Below the pieces are notes generated by a model. That model was not told where the DNA came from and ran no database searches. It was given only the letters and a program-made list of their open reading frames with translations. From positions 75,782 through 139,781 of the forward strand of contig CAZFHI010000003.1 of NCBI GenBank assembly GCA_964518875.1: 64,000 bases of DNA, written 5' to 3'. Numbering within the stretch: the first letter of the stretch is position 1; every line of letters begins with the position of its first letter. Positions 52,244 to 61,700 of this stretch are shown piece after piece. Both the position numbers and the translations under genes were made by a program. Origin of the DNA: DTU024 sp964518875 (GTDB lineage: Bacteria > Bacillota > Clostridia > Christensenellales > Aristaeellaceae).

Positions 52244-52710
52244 TCGTCAAGATAAGGCTTAAGTATTCCCGGCACGTCGTCAGGCGTTATTCTTCCATGC
52301 ACCTCGTCGTTTATTGTCATAACCGGCGCGAGACCGCAGGCGCCTATGCAGCGCGTAGCATTCAAAGTGAATTTCCCGTCCCTGCTTGTTCTGCCGGGCT
52401 CTATATTAAGCTCCTCGCATATTCTGTCTAAAACAGCCTGGCTTCCGCGCACATAGCACGCGGTGCCAAGGCACACGCTTATAACATATTTCCCCTTGGG
52501 TTCAAGAGAAAACTGGGAATAAAAAGTCGCGACGCCGTATACTTCAGACAGCGTAACTCCAAGGCCTTCGGCAATTTTTATCTGCACGTCAATAGGCACG
52601 CAGCCAAGCAGATTTTGAACATACTGCATTACGCGCATAAGAGCAGCATGGTCTCCTTTAACTTCCGCTATATATTCTTCTATCTGTTGCATTTTTTGTT
52701 CATCAGACAA
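52240..52710 (-). CDS. hndA: Hydrogenase NuoE-like 2Fe-2S subunit
   Basis: This 156-residue NuoE-family protein has a thioredoxin-like 2Fe-2S site (CLGTACYVRGS, then CIGACGLAP). The helical N-terminus (VMQYVQNLLGCVPIDVQ) is typical. It works with HndC in NAD(H) electron transfer. The start is TTG seven bases after AGGAGGG. A 118-bp gap with a possible promoter separates it from the upstream PHP gene. Confidence 0.95.
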   Translation of the reverse strand: MSDEQKMQQIEEYIAEVKGDHAALMRVMQYVQNLLGCVPIDVQIKIAEGLGVTLSEVYGVATFYSQFSLEPKGKYVISVCLGTACYVRGSQAVLDRICEELNIEPGRTSRDGKFTLNATRCIGACGLAPVMTINDEVHGRITPDDVPGILKPYLDE

Positions 52711-52744
52711 TGTGCAGCCCTCCTAAAACGAATTATCCTTACAT

Positions 52745-52753
52745 ATTCTATCA
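52745..52753 (-). promoter_or_regulatory. Possible internal promoter before hndA
   Basis: The minus strand reads TGATAGAAT, an extended -10 element, in the only gap above 100 bp of the hydrogenase run. No good -35 is seen. It could uncouple hndABCD from the sensory genes. Confidence 0.4.
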
Positions 52754-52828
52754 TAAAAGCGAGTCTTAAAACTGTATTTAATGAAACAAAATACATATTA
52801 ATGTCCCGTTCGGGCATTTTTTGTCCCG

Positions 52829-53509
52829 CTATATGGATTTCCCCAAGTATTCCAATATATCCGCCGTATTGTTTGCGCACGGCAGCGCGCTTTCCCTTTC
52901 TGATATGTTCTCAAGATAATGCGCGTCTGAAGAAAAAATGGCCCTCAGACCTTTGGGAGCCTTTTCGCCATTTTTTATTTCAACCGTATTTATGCCTGCG
53001 TTTTCAGGAATAAAACCTAACATAGGCACTACGCCATTGCTTCTATATATATGCGCGGGTACGGGTACGCCGTTGCAGTCTCTTATCTTTTTTACGGCAT
53101 CGTCAAAAGTGATTGTAAGCGAGGATATGAGCAGCTCTTCTTCCTCTTTAATAATATTATCGTTTTCATCCATATAAAGCTGCGCGCCAAAAAAATCCGG
53201 CCTGTTTTTTATATGCCGCCTGTACGGAAGAAGGCTTAAGTTAAATTGTTCCGCGCTGTCGACGTCCGGGAAATAGCCAAGAAGATGCACTTCCTCCGCG
53301 GTGGTAAGCTCTATGCCGGCGATTAAATTTATATTGAATTTTTTAGCCGCATTGTATGCTGACCGCACGTTGCCCGCGCTGTTGTGGTCCGTTAAAGCAA
53401 TGCAGTTAAGCCCTTTTACGTACGCCATGCCGCAGATATTATTTGGCGTCATATCATCGTCTCCGCAAGGCGACAGGCAGCTGTGTATGTGCAGGTCGTA
53501 ATAAACCAT
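52829..53509 (-). CDS. PHP-domain metal-dependent phosphoesterase
   Basis: This 226-residue protein has the PHP-fold metal-binding motifs DLHIHSCLSPCGDDDMTP near the N-terminus, LTDHNSAGN, a GIELTTAEEVHLLG segment and SSDAH near the end. Related proteins hydrolyse nucleotides or small phosphoesters. It shares one base with the upstream DRTGG-type gene. Its recurring place beside hydrogenase genes suggests a role in signalling or cofactor supply, not shown. Confidence 0.87.
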   Translation of the reverse strand: MVYYDLHIHSCLSPCGDDDMTPNNICGMAYVKGLNCIALTDHNSAGNVRSAYNAAKKFNINLIAGIELTTAEEVHLLGYFPDVDSAEQFNLSLLPYRRHIKNRPDFFGAQLYMDENDNIIKEEEELLISSLTITFDDAVKKIRDCNGVPVPAHIYRSNGVVPMLGFIPENAGINTVEIKNGEKAPKGLRAIFSSDAHYLENISERESALPCANNTADILEYLGKSI

Positions 53510-53847
53510 CAGCAGGAGGGCAGGCCGTTTGAAGCAAGCAGTGCGCAGATCTGATAAGCGCTTAACGGGCTTGAAAAAACGGCTATATTTTCTTCATCGG
53601 CCTTTTTAAGGGGCCCTTCCTGCATTAAAGTGTTTTCAGGAAGCACTATGCAGCTCATTTCTTTAAGGCTTGCAACAGCGATAACGTTCATATGCGTCTG
53701 CACAGTAACCCACACGCAGCCAGGCTGCGCCTTAGCCATTACCCAGCTTAAAAGGTCGCACGCGTAGCCGCACCTGGCTTCTTTATTTGAATCTGCTGAA
53801 TTTAGTTTACTTGCGTTAAGCAGCTCCTGTATATTATCCGCCGTCAT
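53509..53847 (-). CDS. DRTGG-domain-like protein, second copy
   Basis: This 112-residue protein resembles the DRTGG-type module also encoded at 55576 (VWVTVQTHMNVIAVASLKEMSCIVLPENTLM). DRTGG domains occur as putative ligand-binding regulatory units, for example beside CBS domains. No membrane or DNA-binding segment is visible. It lies between the sensory hydrogenase and the PHP gene. Confidence 0.7.
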   Translation of the reverse strand: MTADNIQELLNASKLNSADSNKEARCGYACDLLSWVMAKAQPGCVWVTVQTHMNVIAVASLKEMSCIVLPENTLMQEGPLKKADEENIAVFSSPLSAYQICALLASNGLPSC

Positions 53848-53855
53848 AATTTCTC

Positions 53856-55154
53856 CTATTCTCTTTTCGTGCTTGACATGTCTACCATTTGCTGCGCCAT
53901 AATTTTAAGGCGGTCGCGCAGTATGAATATACAGTCTGTAATTGTGTAATATCCGCCGACTATGTCTTCTGCAAAAGACTGGCACGTTGGCGAACCGCAG
54001 GAACCGCAGTCGTAGCCAGGCAGTTTTTCAACTATTTCATTTATTTTTTCCATCTTTTCTATTGCAGATGATATTTCAGTGTCAAGCTGCATTGAACGGT
54101 TGGCGCATATATTTTCATCAAGCTCTAAACTGTATGAATTAAGTACGCTGTTTGGCACCGCCTCGTTTACGTCGCGCCTTGGAAGCTTATCCATAAGAAA
54201 CAGCACGCGGTTTCTCGCTACATACTGGTTTTCATATGTAAGCGGTCCTCCCACGCAGCCGCCCGGGCAAGCGGAGCCTTCAAAATAGTCAAGGTCGCTC
54301 ATCTTGCCGTTTTCCACTTCCTCAAGAACATGCATCACGTTTTCTATGCCGTCAACCGCCATTGATCTGTTTGCCCTGGAGGCCGTCGTTTCGCCGCCGG
54401 CGTTCGCCCACGCCACGCCAAACGGCGTAGCTATATTAACGTTTTTTTCCTCCGGCATTTTAGCAAGCACAGGGTACAGCCTTGCGTAGACATCCAGCAT
54501 GGATATTACTCCGTCAACGTCAGAGCCTTTCTGACCTATTGGGTTGCGCACAGCGGTAACCTTCGCGGCGCACGGGCTTATAAAAAATACGCCTATTTCT
54601 TTTTTGTCTACTCCATATTTTTTTGCAAACTCTTTTCTTGCCATCATCGCCGCCACTTCCATGGGCTGGCGGACATTTATAATGTTTGGTATGAGCGTAG
54701 GAAATTTAAGCTGTATCATGCGCGTTACGGCAGGGCATGCGGAAGAAATGAGAGGCTTTGGGTTATCGCCTGATTTAAGCCTTTCCCTTACATAGCGCGT
54801 TACGACGTCCGCGCCTTTCGCAACCTCGTACACTTCTGTAAATCCTATGCGCTTGAGCGCTTCAAGTATAGTGGCTATGTTTTTTACCCTGTCAAACTGC
54901 CCGTACAGGGAAGGCGCGGGTATCGCTATTTTATATTTATAGTTTTCGATAATTGAAAAATCGTCCGTCATGGCTATCTTCGCATGGTAACCGCATGTGC
55001 GTATGCATTCGCCGCAGTCTATACACCTTTCGTCCATAATATGCGCGCGGCCCTCGCGCACGCGTATGGCTTCCATAGGGCATTTTTTAAGACATTTGGT
55101 GCATCCCTTGCATCGGCTCGCGTCGAGCATGACGGAATGAAGACGTTTATTCAT
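53856..55154 (-). CDS. Sensory-type [FeFe] hydrogenase
   Basis: This 432-residue protein has two ferredoxin clusters (C15-x2-C18-x2-C21-x3-C25 and C44-x2-C47-x2-C50-x3-C54) and an H-cluster domain with altered signatures: L1 SSACPAV, L2 SPCAAK without the Met and Glu of MPCxxKxxE, L3 SACPGGCVGGP. A C-terminal CGSCGSPTC domain should bind another 4Fe-4S cluster. The 2Fe-2S domain and any PAS domain are absent. These changes match the putatively sensory hydrogenases, so H2 sensing rather than turnover is inferred. It overlaps the upstream GHKL gene by four bases. Confidence 0.88.
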   Translation of the reverse strand: MNKRLHSVMLDASRCKGCTKCLKKCPMEAIRVREGRAHIMDERCIDCGECIRTCGYHAKIAMTDDFSIIENYKYKIAIPAPSLYGQFDRVKNIATILEALKRIGFTEVYEVAKGADVVTRYVRERLKSGDNPKPLISSACPAVTRMIQLKFPTLIPNIINVRQPMEVAAMMARKEFAKKYGVDKKEIGVFFISPCAAKVTAVRNPIGQKGSDVDGVISMLDVYARLYPVLAKMPEEKNVNIATPFGVAWANAGGETTASRANRSMAVDGIENVMHVLEEVENGKMSDLDYFEGSACPGGCVGGPLTYENQYVARNRVLFLMDKLPRRDVNEAVPNSVLNSYSLELDENICANRSMQLDTEISSAIEKMEKINEIVEKLPGYDCGSCGSPTCQSFAEDIVGGYYTITDCIFILRDRLKIMAQQMVDMSSTKRE

Positions 55155-55579
55155 GTCTTGCTTCCTTCTGTATAAAAGCCCATTGTTATTTCCGTTCCTT
55201 TGCCAAAAACGGATTCTATATTAAATTCATCAGCGTTTCTTTTCATATTGGGAAGACCCATGCCCGCTCCAAAGCCCATTCCCTGGGCTACGGAATCCGC
55301 GGTGGAATAGCCCTCCACCATGGCTTTTTCTATGTTTTCTATACCGGGGCCTTTATCCTTTGATTTAATCAAAATAATATCGTCGCTGATAAGCAGTTCT
55401 ATTTCTCCGCCTGAGGAATGAATTACAAGGTTCATTTCAACTTCGTATGCGGCGACGGAGACGCGCCTTAAAACCGATCCCGCTATGCCAAGCTGCTTTA
55501 AAACCCGCTTTATGCTTGCGCTCGCTTCGCCAGCTCTTAAATAATCGCCCTTTTGAACGCCGTATGTTTTTTGTATCAC
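55151..55579 (-). CDS. RsbT/RsbW-like GHKL ATPase
   Basis: This 142-residue protein is a small HATPase domain like anti-sigma-factor kinases. The N-box is in RVSVAAYEVEMNLVIHS, G1 is DKGPGIENIE and G2 is GFGAGMGLPNMKR. It could phosphorylate a partner on Ser or Thr. It is translationally coupled to genes on both sides (four-base overlaps), just upstream of the sensory hydrogenase. Confidence 0.85.
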   Translation of the reverse strand: MIQKTYGVQKGDYLRAGEASASIKRVLKQLGIAGSVLRRVSVAAYEVEMNLVIHSSGGEIELLISDDIILIKSKDKGPGIENIEKAMVEGYSTADSVAQGMGFGAGMGLPNMKRNADEFNIESVFGKGTEITMGFYTEGSKT

Positions 55580-55947
55580 ATCTGCTCATCCGCCTTCCAT
55601 GTCATGGCGGCGCCGCGCAGCCCGCCCTCGTACAAAAGCCCGGCGCAGGTAAACATGGTTTTGTCAGCTGTAATTACGACAAGGTTCATTTCCTTAGCCC
55701 TTAAAATAATATCTTCATTCGGCACTTTGCCCCTTGCAAAAACTATGCATTTAAGGTCCAGTATTTCTGCGGTTCTTAAAACATGCATGTTGGTAAGACC
55801 AGTTAATAAAACGGTTTTTTCATTGACAAAAGCAAGCACATCGCTCATAAGGTCCGAGCAGCAGGCGCTGTGCACTTCCGTTGACAGTTTGTCCTCTCCG
55901 CATAATATACGGGCGTCCAGTATGGAAACGATGTCTGATATTGTCAT
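55576..55947 (-). CDS. DRTGG-domain-like protein, first copy
   Basis: This 123-residue protein is the first gene of the hydrogenase run. It reads like a DRTGG-type regulatory module (ISDIVSILDARILCG, VLLTGLTNMHVLRTAEILDLK, VVITADKTMFTCAGLLYEGG). It is a paralogue of the gene at 53509. The ATG follows GGAGGTG. Function is unknown; position suggests it feeds the adjacent kinase and sensory hydrogenase. Confidence 0.75.
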   Translation of the reverse strand: MTISDIVSILDARILCGEDKLSTEVHSACCSDLMSDVLAFVNEKTVLLTGLTNMHVLRTAEILDLKCIVFARGKVPNEDIILRAKEMNLVVITADKTMFTCAGLLYEGGLRGAAMTWKADEQM

Positions 55948-55969
55948 AGCGCACCTCCATGTTAGAGAT

Positions 55970-55999
55970 ATGATAAGCTATTTGTAAGTCTTTCGTCAA
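55970..55999 (-). promoter_or_regulatory. Main promoter of the hydrogenase operon
   Basis: On the minus strand TTGACG, 18 bp and TATCAT lie about 20 bp before the first gene of the run. Confidence 0.65.
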
Positions 56000-56025
56000 G
56001 CAAACACCCAAGGTATAAGCCTTGC

Positions 56026-56054
56026 TTGCAGAACCTACTTTGTAATGATATAAT
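56026..56054 (+). promoter_or_regulatory. Promoter of the DegV-pdx-ZIP operon
   Basis: TTGCAG, 17 bp and TATAAT lie 42 bp before the DegV start. A small CAAGG / CCTTG hairpin lies just upstream at 56009-56024, within the divergent region shared with the hydrogenase operon. Confidence 0.7.
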
Positions 56055-56096
56055 CGAAATAACTTAAAGGCTTTGCCTTAGAAAAGGAGTACTGCG

Positions 56097-56978
56097 ATGA
56101 CACCTGATTATGTATTTATGACAGACAGCGATAGCGACTTGCCTTTTAATATAGCGCAGGAACGCAATATACCTGTAGTACAAATGCCCTACACCTTGGA
56201 CGGCGTTGAATATTTAGACGACAACGGCAAAACAGGTCAGGAAAAAACGCTTTTTAAGCGTATGCGCGAAGGAAGCACTCCTATTACTTCTCTGCTCCCA
56301 ACAGCAGTATATCTTGATTATTTTGAGCCTATTCTTAAAGAAAAGGATCTGCTTTTTATAGCTTTTTCTTCTCAGATGTCAAACACCATTAAAAACATCT
56401 ATGAGGCGCGTGAAATTCTGCTTGAAAAATATCCGGAGCGCAAATTCCTTGTAGTGGATACCCTGTCTATAAGCATGCCAATGACACTACTTGTGTTACA
56501 CGCGCATGATATGTACCTGAACGGCGCCTCTATGGAAGAAATAGAGCAGTGGGTATTGGAAAACCGCTTCAGGGCGCAGACATGGCTTACTGTTGAAGAT
56601 TTGATATACCTTAAGCGCGGAGGCAGGATAACTTCAACAAGCGCGTTTTTCGGTTCCATGTTAGACATAAAACCCATACTGACTATGGGCAGATGCGGCA
56701 AAATGGTGCCCGAAAGCAAGGTGCAGGGGTATAAAAAAGCCCTTAAAACAATAGTAGAAAAAACGGTTGAAAATATAATCGATCCGGATAAACAGACTAT
56801 TGTTATAATGCATGCGGATATTGAACCAAGCGCCATAGAGCTTGAAAAAATGCTTGAAGCGGCTCTGCCTGAAGCAAAGGGTCATATAAAACTGTATCAC
56901 GTCGGCCCCGTTATAGGCGCGCACTGCGGGCCCGGCACGCTTGCAGCGTGTTTTATGGGAAAGGAACGCCCTATTTAA
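56097..56978 (+). CDS. DegV-family fatty-acid-binding protein
   Basis: This 293-residue protein has the DegV fold: TDSDSDLP near residue 9, a SLLPTAVYLDYFEPIL segment, FSSQMSNTIKN with the ligand-binding Ser, and the late GPVIGAHCGPGTLA. DegV/FakB proteins bind fatty acids for phosphorylation by FakA. FakA is not in the window. The ATG follows AAAGGAG. The stop overlaps the next start by one base. Confidence 0.92.
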   Translation: MTPDYVFMTDSDSDLPFNIAQERNIPVVQMPYTLDGVEYLDDNGKTGQEKTLFKRMREGSTPITSLLPTAVYLDYFEPILKEKDLLFIAFSSQMSNTIKNIYEAREILLEKYPERKFLVVDTLSISMPMTLLVLHAHDMYLNGASMEEIEQWVLENRFRAQTWLTVEDLIYLKRGGRITSTSAFFGSMLDIKPILTMGRCGKMVPESKVQGYKKALKTIVEKTVENIIDPDKQTIVIMHADIEPSAIELEKMLEAALPEAKGHIKLYHVGPVIGAHCGPGTLAACFMGKERPI

Positions 56979-57802
56979 TGGGCAAAACTCTTATAACTGT
57001 TCAAGACCTGTCCTGCGTGGGCAGGTGTTCGCTTGTTGTCGCCCTGCCTGTGCTTTCATGTTTAGGCGTTCAGACATATCCTCTGCCTACGGCATTGCTG
57101 AGCAGCCATACCGGTTTTGATAATCCGTTTAAAAAAAACCTCACGCATGAAATGGAGAAAATAATTTCCCACTGGGATAATATTTTGCAAAGCGTAGACG
57201 GCGTATATATAGGATATATAGCTCAAAGCGAACAGATTCCGATTATAAAAACGCTTATAAGCCGCTTTAAAGAACGAGGCGCCAAAATATACATAGACCC
57301 TGTTATGGGAGACGGCGGCAGACGGTATAAGTCCATAAGCAGCGAGCAGTGCGAAGGCTTGAAGGACTTGTGCCAGAATGCCGACTGGATATTCCCAAAC
57401 AGAACGGAAGCGTCCATACTGCTTGATATTCCTTTTAACAGCCTTCCTGACAGCAAGGAAGCGCTGCAGCGTTTAAAAGACCGTTTTTCATGCAATGTTG
57501 TTCTTACAGGCATTAAGCCTTATTACAATTCTATAGGAGCGGCGCTTTTAGAGAACGAAAAAATCTTCAATGTTTTCCATCCCTTTGTACCTGGAAGTTT
57601 CCCCGGCACTGGGGATTTATTTGCGTCCGCTTTTATAGGCGCCGTTTTAAACAACGCAGGTTCCGAAGATGCGCTTAACTTAGCAGAGCAGTTTGTGTTT
57701 AGCTGCGTAAAACATGCAGAAGGAGACATACGTTTCGGCGTGCCGTTTGAGCAGGAGCTTCCTGCTCTTATTACAGCCTTCAAAAAAATAAAATCGCAGT
57801 AG
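56978..57802 (+). CDS. Pyridoxine/pyridoxamine kinase-like protein
   Basis: This 274-residue ribokinase-superfamily enzyme resembles PdxY/PdxK: TVQDLSCVGRCSLVVALPVLS near the start, YIDPVMGDGG in the middle and the catalytic PGTGDLFASAF near the end. It probably phosphorylates vitamin B6 vitamers for salvage. Its ATG shares one base with the DegV stop; an upstream in-frame ATG lies inside degV. Confidence 0.88.
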   Translation: MGKTLITVQDLSCVGRCSLVVALPVLSCLGVQTYPLPTALLSSHTGFDNPFKKNLTHEMEKIISHWDNILQSVDGVYIGYIAQSEQIPIIKTLISRFKERGAKIYIDPVMGDGGRRYKSISSEQCEGLKDLCQNADWIFPNRTEASILLDIPFNSLPDSKEALQRLKDRFSCNVVLTGIKPYYNSIGAALLENEKIFNVFHPFVPGSFPGTGDLFASAFIGAVLNNAGSEDALNLAEQFVFSCVKHAEGDIRFGVPFEQELPALITAFKKIKSQ

Positions 57803-57810
57803 AAAAATTG

Positions 57811-58611
57811 ATGGAGAATTTCTGGTTTCCTTTTTTGCTCACCATGATAGCCGGTCTGTGCACCGGCATAGGCGGCATAATAACGCTTTTTCAGAACAGG
57901 CGCAGCACGCGCTTTTTGTCTTTATGCATGGGCTTTTCAGCCGGCGTTATGATCTATGTATCCTTAATAGAGCTTTTCCATGATGCAAGCAGGCTTTTAA
58001 ACTCCGTTTACGGTGAAAAAGACGGCTCTTTATATACTATGCTTTCTTTTTTCGCAGGAATACTTATAATAGCTATAATAGATAAGCTTATTCCTACTAA
58101 GGAAAACCCTCACGAAATAAGCATGTCGTGCGATAATGTTGAAGAACAAATAGACTCTGAAGCCTTGAGGCACACATTTCTCGTATCCGCCATCGCAATC
58201 GCCATACACAATTTCCCTGAAGGCGTCGCGACGTTTGTAAGCGCTTCGCAGTCCTACAAGGTAGCCCTTCCTACCGTCGCCGCAATAGCGCTGCATAATA
58301 TACCTGAAGGCATTACCGTTGCCATTCCAGTATGTTGCGCAACAGGAAACCGCAAAAAAGCCGTAGCCGCAAGCTTTTTAACAGGGTTAAGCGAGCCGCT
58401 CGGAGCCGTAATAGCCTATCTTTTCCTGCACCCTTATCTGAGCGACGCTTTGTTCGGCGTAATAAACGCCATAGTGGCGGGCATTATGGTCTTTATTTCG
58501 TTTGACGAATTGCTGCCTGGCGCTGAAAAATTCGGCGAACACCATACGGCTCTGTACGGTCTTTTGGGCGGTATGCTCGTAATGGCAATAAGCCTTTGGA
58601 TGTTTATTTAA
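57811..58611 (+). CDS. ZIP-family metal transporter
   Basis: This 266-residue integral membrane protein has about eight helices and the two ZIP metal-site motifs HNFPEGVAT and HNIPEGITVAIP. A cytosolic loop near residues 95-115 is acidic. It resembles ZupT and should import Zn2+ or other divalent ions. The start could be ATG or the TTG three bases earlier; no clear ribosome binding site is present, so it may depend on coupling to the gene ending nine bases upstream. Confidence 0.92.
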   Translation: MENFWFPFLLTMIAGLCTGIGGIITLFQNRRSTRFLSLCMGFSAGVMIYVSLIELFHDASRLLNSVYGEKDGSLYTMLSFFAGILIIAIIDKLIPTKENPHEISMSCDNVEEQIDSEALRHTFLVSAIAIAIHNFPEGVATFVSASQSYKVALPTVAAIALHNIPEGITVAIPVCCATGNRKKAVAASFLTGLSEPLGAVIAYLFLHPYLSDALFGVINAIVAGIMVFISFDELLPGAEKFGEHHTALYGLLGGMLVMAISLWMFI

Positions 58612-58627
58612 AATAGTTAAATTGTTA

Positions 58628-58656
58628 TTGCGCGCTTTAGTTTATTTATATAATAT
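58628..58656 (+). promoter_or_regulatory. Possible promoter of the SNF2 gene
   Basis: TTGCGC, 17 bp and TAATAT lie about 65 bp before the start codon. Confidence 0.45.
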
Positions 58657-58719
58657 ATGCTTATAGCGCAACATTTATGGACCCTTTAGTAAACAGTTTT
58701 TTGCTGCGGAGGCTTTCAT

Positions 58720-61700
58720 TTGACTTTAGACGATATTAAACAGAGAGCCGGCGACGACGAATGGCGTCGCGGCGTAAGACTTTACAGCAGGAATCGCGCG
58801 GAAAAGCTTCGCGCTTTTAAGTCTTTCTGCGAATACAAGGTGGAAGACGCCAATTTGCATCTTGTAAAGGTTATGGCAAACGGGCATATTATTACAGATG
58901 GAGAAAACCAGTTTAACGCTTACACTGTGGCGACGCTTTTGCAGGCAAGCAAGGACGGCGTGCTTAAGCAGCTTATTTTAGCCGGGAGGAGCCTTGCTTC
59001 AGACAGCCTTTTTGAGTCTGCTGCAATGCCGCTTTCCGCCGCGGATGATGTAAAATTAGAAATAACAATAGGCATCAGCAGCAGCGCTCCTGCGACAATT
59101 TCTTTCAGGACGGGCATAAGCCGTCTTTATGCCGTACGCGACATTGAAAAATTTGTTAACCATGTAATGCGTTCAAAGACGATGATCTTTGGAAAGCAGT
59201 TCACATATGACCCCAAAAACGCAGATTATTCTATAAAGCACAAACAGCTTTTGCAGATTATAAGCCTGTATGTAAACACAATGCGCGACGCGGGCAAACC
59301 TATAAATGCAAATTCCGCGCGTTATCTTCCTTTAACAGAAGAGCTGAGCCCATTAGTTTTCAGCTGCCTTGAAAGCATGCCTTTCCATTGCTCCATTTCT
59401 GAAAACATGCAGCATGGCATAGAAACCGTTCCCCTGCCCACTGTGTTTAACGTATCTGGCAACGACCAGGCTATAAGCATAGCGGCGGTTCTTCCTAACG
59501 ATGTACAGCTTCTCAGCCGCAACGGCGCTTATGTATTTTTTGACGGAAAAGTACAAAAGCTCAGGGAGCAGGACAGAAAACTCTTTATTACGCTGTATTC
59601 TAATCGCAGCGGCGGAAAAGCTACGTTTAATTTTAAAAAAAGCAAAATACCGCGCGTTATGGGAGAGCTGCTGCCTTCCCTTATGCGCAGCGCTCCTGTG
59701 CGTTTTGACGAGCGCCTTAACAAAACCGTAATACGCGTGCCCTTCCGTTCAAAAATATTTTTGGATAAGGATGGCGCCTCCATAACGGCTAAAGTAAATT
59801 TCCAGTATGGAGATATAAATATAGATCCATTTATAATAAACGACGGCGCGCCTGCGCTTTTGCTTAGAGACTCATCAGGAGAAAAATCTGTAATGGACGC
59901 CTTGGCTTCATCAGGCTTCAAAGTACGCAAGGGGCATGCGTTTATAGATAAATCTGATGATATATGGCAGTTTTTAACCGAGGGCGTAAGCAGACTTAGC
60001 GACGTATCTCAGGTGTTTTTAAGCAATGATTTTAAAAAGCTGAGCATAAAAAAGCCTAAGTTCTCCGCATATTTAAAAACAAATAGAAACAGCCTGCAGC
60101 TTGAAATGCTGGACGACGGCGCGCCTGTTGAAGAGCTTATTCCTCTGCTTGAAGCTATAATGTTAAGGAGAAATTATTTCAGATACAAGGATGGCACCAT
60201 GGTGTCCCTTGAAGGCGTAGAAAACTGGCAGGAACTTGCTGAAGCTTACCTTGACGCCGACGAGCTTTCCACGGACGAGCCGCAGGTAAACGCCTACCGC
60301 GCAGCTTACTTCAACACTCTTATAAAAGAAAAAGGCCTGCCTGTAAAGTTTGACAAGGAAACAATAAAGCGCGCCGCGGTAAGAACTGAGGAAGCAATTT
60401 CCCCAATTGACGGCCTGTATACGTATCAGAAGCGCGGTTTCGAATGGCTTGTATCTTTATGGAAGCTTAACATGGGCGGCATTCTTGCAGATGAAATGGG
60501 TCTTGGAAAAACGCTGCAGGCCTTGGCTGCAATAAGCTTCGTTCAAAAAAATTCAAACCCGCTTAAGCCCAGCATAGTTGTAGCGCCTACTTCACTTCTA
60601 TTTAACTGGCAGTCTGAAGCGAATAAGTTTACGCCGAATTTAAGCACTGTTGTGCTGAGCGGAACCCGCAGCAAGAGGGCGGAAATAATAGCCGGTTTTG
60701 ATAAAAATATGCCTGATATAATAATCACAAGCTATCCTATAATGCGCAGAGAAACGGATAAAATAAAAAATATCAGTTTTTCTTACGCCGTGCTTGATGA
60801 AGCGCAGTATATAAAGGACCCTTCAAGCATTACAGCGCGAAGTGTAAAGCAGATAAACGCGGACTGCCGCGTCGCCCTTTCCGGCACGCCTATGGAAAAC
60901 AACGTAGGCGAGCTATGGTCCTTGTTTGATTATGTGCTTCCAGGCTATCTTCCCAATTACCGTGAATTTTTGCGCCGTTACGACGAAGGCAAGGATGCGC
61001 AGGATCTTCGCAAGAGAATACGCCCTTTCCTTATGCGAAGGCTCAAAAAAGACGTGATGAGCGAGCTTCCGCCAAAAATAGAGCGTACTTGTTTTGCAGG
61101 AATGGAAAGCAGCCAGCAGAAAATATATCAGGCGGTGCTTATGCAAAAAAGAGAAACCATGCAGGAGCTCTACGACCGCCGCGCCTTGCTTAAAAACGGC
61201 GGTGAAGTGCTTGCAGCAATAACGGAGCTCAGGCAGATTTGCTGCCACCCTAACCTTGTGCTTCCAAACTTTCAGGGAGAATCCGGCAAGCTTAACATGC
61301 TTATGGATCTGCTGCCTTCGCTGCTTGAAAACGGCCATAAGGTGCTTTTGTTCAGCCAGTTTACAAAAATGCTTGCAATAATAAAGAATAAATTAGCATT
61401 TTTAGGCATTGAATACATGTACCTTGACGGCAGCACGCCGTCGAAAGAAAGGCTTGAAATGGCTGAAAACTTTAACACAGGGAGCTGTCAGCTGTTTTTA
61501 ATCTCTCTGCGCGCAGGCGGCACAGGGCTTAACTTAACAGGCGCCGACACCGTAATACACTTTGACCCATGGTGGAACCCGACAACAGAGGACCAGGCCA
61601 TAGACCGCGCCCACCGCCTTGGACAGGATAAGACAGTGCAGGTTCTGCGTCTGGTTACTAAAAACTCCATAGAAGAAAAAGTAATAGCCCTGGGCGAAAG

